From Meghimatium bilineatum (lineage: Eukaryota > Mollusca > Gastropoda > Stylommatophora > Philomycidae), in the NCBI GenBank assembly GCA_034231615.1, contig CM067322.1:58410938-58474937 (forward strand): DNA of 64,000 bases, in the 5' to 3' direction. Below the pieces are notes generated by a model, which was not told the origin of the DNA, did not search any database, and saw only the letters and a program-made list of their open reading frames with translations. The position numbers were made by a program, and so were the translations under genes. Positions 58,456-64,000 of this stretch are shown one piece after another. Positions within the stretch are counted from its first letter, which is position 1. Every line of letters begins with the position of its first letter.

Positions 58456-61400
58456 TATCATTAGAAATATATTTTTTTTATTTTCTTGTTCAAACTTTTC
58501 AACATATTTCATAAATGTATCTAGTTTATCACTAGAAATATATTTTTTGATTTTCTTTTTCAAACTTTTCAACACATTATATAAATGTATCTAGTTTATC
58601 ATTAGAAATATATTTTTTGATTTTAAAACTTTTCAACACATTTCATAAGTGTATCTAGTTTATCATTAGAAATATATTTTTTTGATTTTAAAACTTTTCA
58701 ACACATTTCATAAGTGTATATAGTTTATCAATAGAAATTTATTTTTTCATTTTCTTTTGGAAACTTTTCAACACATTTTATAAAAGTATCTAGTTTATCA
58801 TTAGAAATATATTTTTTTTTAAATTTCAAACTTTTCAACACATTATATAAATGTATCTAGTTTATCATTAGAAATATATTTTTTTGATTTTCAAACTTTT
58901 CAACACATTTCATAAGTGTATCTAGTTTATCATTAGAAATATATATTTTTTGATTTTAAAACTTTTCAACACATTTCATAAGTGTATATAGTTTATCAAT
59001 AGAAATTTATTTTTTCATTTTCTTTTGGAAACTTTTCAACACATTTTATAAATGTATCTAGTTTATCATTAGAAATATATTTTTTTGATTTTCAAACTTT
59101 TCAACACATTTCACAAATGATCTAGTTTATCATTAGAAATATATTTTTTTGATTTTCAAACTTTCAACACATTTCACAAATGATCTAGTTTATCATTAGA
59201 AATATATTTTTTTAAATTTCAAACTTTTCTACACATTTCAGAAATGTATCTAATTTATCATTAGAAATATATTTTTTTGATTTTCAAACTTTTCAACACA
59301 TTTCATAAATGATCTAGTTTATCATTAGAAATATATTTTTTTGATTTTCAAACTTTTCAACACATCTCATAAATGTATATACTGGTAGATTATCACTAGA
59401 AATATATTTTTTGATATTCTTTTCCAAACTTTTCAACACATTTCATAAATGTATCTAGTTTATCATTAGAAATATATTTTTTTGATTGTCTTTTTCAAAG
59501 TTTTCAACACATTACATAAGTGTATATAGTGTATCAATAGAAATTTATTTTTTATTTTATTTTTCAAACTTTTCAACACATTTCATAAATGTATCTAGTT
59601 TATCACTAGAAATATATTTTTTGATTTTCTTTTTCAAACTTTTCAACACATCTCATAAATGTATATAGTTTATCATTAGAAATATATTTTTTGATTTTAT
59701 TTTTCAAACTTTTCCACACATTTCATAAATGTATCTAGTTTATCATTAGAAATATATTTTTTTTAAATTTCAAACTTTTCAACATATTTCATAAATGTAA
59801 CTAGTTTATCATTAGAAATATATTTTTTGATTTTCTTTTTCAAACTTTTCAACACATTTCATAAAAGTATCTAGTTTATCATTAGAAATATATTTTTTTT
59901 AAATTTCAAACTTTTCAACATATTTCATAAATGTAACTAGTTTATCATTAGAAATATATTTTTTTATTTTCTTTTTCAAACTTTTCAACACATCTCATAA
60001 ATGTATCTACTGGTAGATTATAACTAGAAATATATTTTTTGATATTCTTTTCCAAACTTTTCAACACATTTCATAAATGTATCTAGTTTATCATTAGAAA
60101 TATATTTTTTGTGATTTTCAAATTTTTCAACACATTTCATAAATTTATCTAGTTTATCATTAGAAATATATTTTCTTTAAATTTCTAACTTTTCAACATA
60201 TTCCATAAATGTATCTAGTTTATCACTAGAAATATATTTTTTAATTTTCTTTTCCAAACTTTTCAACACATTTCATAAATGTCTCTAGTTTATCACTAGA
60301 AATTTAATTTTTGATTTTCTTTTTCAAACTTTTCAACACATCTCATAAATATATCTAGTTTATCATTAAGAATATATTTTTTGATTTTCTTTTTCAAACG
60401 TAATACATTTTATAAATGTATCTAGTTTATCATTAGAAATTTATTTTTTGATTTTGAAACTTTTCAACACATTTCATAAATATATCTAGTTTATCATTAA
60501 GAATATATTTGTTGATTTTCTTTTTCAAACTTTTCAACACATCTCATAAATGTATCTACCGGTAGATTATCACTAGTAATATATCTTTTCATTTTCGTTT
60601 TCAAACTTTTCAACACATTTCATAAATGTATGTAGTTTATCACTAGAAATATATTTTTTTTAAATTTCAAACTTTTCAACATATTTCATAAATGTAACTA
60701 GTTTATCATTAGAAATATATTTTTTGATTTTCTTTTTCAAACTTTTCAACACATTTCATAAAAGTATCTAGTTTATCATTAGAAATATATTTTTTTTAAA
60801 TTTCAAACTTTTCAACATATTTCATAAATGTAACTAGTTTATCATTAGAAATATATTTTTTTATTTTCTTTTTCAAACTTTTCAACACATCTCATAAATG
60901 TATCTACTGGTAGATTATAACTCGAAATATATTTTTTGATCTTCTTTTCCAAACTTTTCAACACATTTCATAAATTTATCTAGTTTATCATTAGAAATAT
61001 ATTTTCTTTAAATTTCTAAATTTTCAACATATTCCATAAATGTATCTAGTTTATCACTAGAAATATATTTTTTAATTTTCTTTTCCAAACTTTTCAACAC
61101 ATTTCATAAATGTCTCTAGTTTATCACTAGAAATTTAATTTTTGATTTTCTTTTTCAAACTTTTCAACACATCTCATAAATATATCTAGTTTATCATTAA
61201 GAATATATTTTTTGATTTTCTTTTTCAAACGTAATACATTTTATAAATGTATCTAGTTTATCATTAGAAATTTATTTTTTGATTTTGAAACTTTTCAACA
61301 CATTTCATAAATATATCTAGTTTATCATTAAGAATATATTTGTTGATTTTCTTTTTCAAACTTTTCAACACATCTCATAAATGTATCTACCGGTAGATTA

Positions 61401-63060
61401 TCACTAGAAATATATCTTTTCATTTTCGTTTTCAAACTTTTCAACACATTTCATAAATGTATGTAGTTTATCATTAGAAATATATTTTTTTGATTTTCAA
61501 ACTTTTTAACACATTACATAAGTGTATATAGTGTATCAATAGAAATTTATTTTTTATTTTCTTTTTCAAACTTTTCAACACATTTCATAAATGTATCTAG
61601 TTTATCACTAGAAATATATTTTTTGATTTTCTTTTTCAAACTTTTCAACACATCTCATAAATGTATCTACCGGTAGATTATCACTAGAAATATATCTTTT
61701 CATTTTCTTTTTCAAACTTTTCAACACATTTATTAAAAGGGAATCTACCGTTAGATTATCACTAGAAATATATCTTTTCATTTTCTTTTTTAAACTTTTC
61801 AACACATTTCATAAATGTATATACTTTATCATTAGAAATATATTTTTTTAATTTTCTTGTTCAAACTTGTCAACATATTTCATAAATGTATCTACCGGTA
61901 GATTATCACTAGAAATATATCTTTTCATTTTCTTTTTCAAACTTTTCAACACATTTCATAAATGTATCTACCGGTAGATTATCACTAGAAATATATCTTT
62001 TCATTTTCTTTTTTAAACTTTTCAACACATTACATAAATGTATATACTTTATCATTAGAAATATATTTTTTTAATTTTCTTGTTCAAACTTGTCAACACA
62101 TCTCATAAATGTATATAGTTTATCATTAGAAATATATTTTTTGATTTTCTTTTTCAAACTTATCAACACATTTCATAAATGTATCTACCAGTAGTTTATT
62201 ATTAGAAATATATTTTTTGATTTTCTTTTTAAAACTTTTCAACACATCTCATAAATGTATCTACCAGTAGATTATCACTAGAAATATATCTTTTCATTTT
62301 CTTTTTCAAACTTTTCAACACATATCATAAATGTATATAGTTAATCATTAGAAATATTTTTTTTTATATTCTTCTTCAAACTTTTCAACACATTTAATAA
62401 ATGAATATAGTTTATAATTAGAAATATATATTTTTTACTTTCTTGCTCAAACTTGTCAACATATTTCATAAAAGTATATAGTTTATCACTAGAAATATAT
62501 TTTTTTAATTTTCTTTTTCAAACGTTTCAACACATTTCATAAATGTATCTAGTTTATCATTAGAAATATATTTTTGATTTTCTTTTTCAAACTTATCAAA
62601 ACATTTCATAAGTGTATATAGTGTATCAATAGAAAAATAATTTTTCTTTTCTTTTTCAAACTTATCAAAACATTTCATAACTGTATCTAGTTTATCATTA
62701 GAAATATATTTTTTGATTTTGAAACTTTTCAACACATTTTATAAATGTATCTACCAGTAGTTTATTATTAGAAATATATTTTTTGATTTTCTTTTTCAAA
62801 CTTTTCAACACATCTCATAAATGTATCTACCGGTAGATTATCACTAGAAATATATCTTTTCATTTTCTTTTTCAAACTTTTCAACACATTTCATAAATGT
62901 ATATACTTTATCATTAGAAATATTTTTTTTTTATTTTCTTGTTCAAACTTGTCAACATATTTCATAAATGTATATAGTTTATCACTAGAAATATATTTTT
63001 TGATTTTCTTTCCAAACTTTTCAACACATTTCATAAATGTATGTAGTTTATCATTAGAAA
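58455..63060. repeat. Higher-order satellite block, copy 2 (~4.59 kb)
   Basis: Tandem to copy 1, with scattered single-base differences (for example ACATTTCAT at 55,877 against ACATCTCAT at 60,540). A further partial repeat at about 63,570-64,000 matches 61,430-61,860 (offset 2,140). Confidence 0.88.
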
Positions 63061-64000
63061 TATATTTTTTGGATTTTCAAACTTTTCAACACATTACATA
63101 AGTGTATATAGTGTATCAATAGAAATTTATTTTTTATTTTATTTTTCAAACTTTTCAACACATTTCATAAATGTATGTAGCTTATCATTAGAAATATATT
63201 TTTTTGATTTTCAAACTTTTCAACACATTACATAAGTGTATATAGTGTATCAATAGAAATTTATTTTTTATTTTATTTTTCAAACTTTTCAACACATTTC
63301 ATAAATGTATCTAGTTTATCACTAGAAATATATTTTTTGATTTTCTTTTTCAAACTTTTCAACACATCTCATAAATGTATATAGTTTATCATTAGAAATA
63401 TATTTTTTGATTTTCTTTTTCAAACTTTTCAACACATCTCATAAATGTATCTACCGGTAGATTATCACTAGAAATATATCTTTTCATTTTCTTTTTCAAA
63501 CTTTTCAACACATTTCATAAATGTATCTACCGGTAGATTATCACTAGAAATATATCTTTTCATTTTCTTTTTTAAACTTTTCAACACATTTCATAAATGT
63601 ATGTAGTTTATCATTAGAAATATATTTTTTTGATTTTCAAACTTTTTAACACATTACATAAGTGTATATAGTGTATCAATAGAAATTTATTTTTTATTTT
63701 CTTTTTCAAACTTTTCAACACATTTCATAAATGTATCTAGTTTATCACTAGAAATATATTTTTTGATTTTCTTTTTCAAACTTTTCAACACATCTCATAA
63801 ATGTATCTACCGGTAGATTATCACTAGAAATATATCTTTTCATTTTCTTTTTCAAACTTTTCAACACATTTATTAAAAGGGAATCTACCGTTAGATTATC
63901 ACTAGAAATATATCTTTTCATTTTCTTTTTTAAACTTTTCAACACATTTCATAAATGTATATACTTTATCATTAGAAATATATTTTTTTAATTTTCTTGT

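Larger units (their letters stand above)
50880..64000. repeat. Satellite array, 70-bp AT-rich monomer, higher-order blocks
   Basis: About 180 monomers. Basic form: TAGTTTATCATTAGAAATAT, then ATTTTTTGATTTTCTTTTTC, AAACTTTTCAACACATTTCA and TAAATGTATC. Variants: a shorter form lacking TTTCTTTT, and a ~76-bp form with the palindrome CTACCGGTAG. The array continues past the window. Minus-strand reading of many monomers gives NDKLDTFMKCVEKFEKEN-like peptides, but a 70-bp period cannot keep a frame, so no gene is called. Confidence 0.97.

Noticed and set aside
50880-64000. Regular repeats as a CRISPR-like array
   Set aside because: Contiguous tandem monomers with no unique spacers, in intron-bearing animal DNA.

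Overview
The window is animal nuclear DNA: AT-rich, intron-containing and dominated by repeats. It has no bacterial-type operons, no rRNA or tRNA gene, and no CRISPR array. The two host genes (a DNMT1-type maintenance DNA methyltransferase and a procollagen galactosyltransferase), together with the load of SINEs, non-LTR retrotransposons and tandem repeats, suggest an invertebrate, most plausibly a mollusc. That placement is inference; nothing here fixes the taxon.

Layout. (1) 1-15,605, minus strand: nine exons of DNMT1. They cover part of the DMAP1-binding region, a PCNA-interacting peptide and most of the RFTS domain, and the gene runs off the left edge before the CXXC, BAH and catalytic domains. 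Splice sites look good, but one RFTS exon has an in-frame TGA exactly where the family has a conserved Trp. The introns carry a TTAA-flanked piggyBac-like element with a nested SINE, several SINEs, LINE fragments and minisatellites. (2) 15.6-44.2 kb: no host exon recognised. This stretch holds LINE pieces of at least four families, a decayed hAT transposase (18.96-20.35 kb), two copies of a ~1.1 kb dispersed repeat, nested insertions, many SINEs and a series of minisatellites. (3) 44,352-46,543, minus strand: the last two exons of a procollagen galactosyltransferase, ending in a KDEF variant of the ER-retention signal. (4) 47.45-49.77 kb, minus strand: an AT-rich, unrecognised coding sequence split by two LINE insertions, each flanked by a 12-13 bp target-site duplication; removing both restores the reading frame across the junctions. 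(5) 49,981-50,870: a 20-bp minisatellite. (6) 50.88-64.0 kb: a 70-bp AT-rich satellite in higher-order blocks, including a ~4.66 kb tandem duplication, interrupted by one young LINE insertion at 52,924-53,448.

Two abundant short interspersed families, called here SINE-A (~280 bp) and SINE-B (~164 bp), have different heads but share a 3' part and a GAA-rich tail. Their limits were set from copies with clean target-site duplications. Strand for these is given in the head-to-GAA-tail sense. Coordinates of old repeats are approximate; exon limits were placed on GT/AG sites read by eye.
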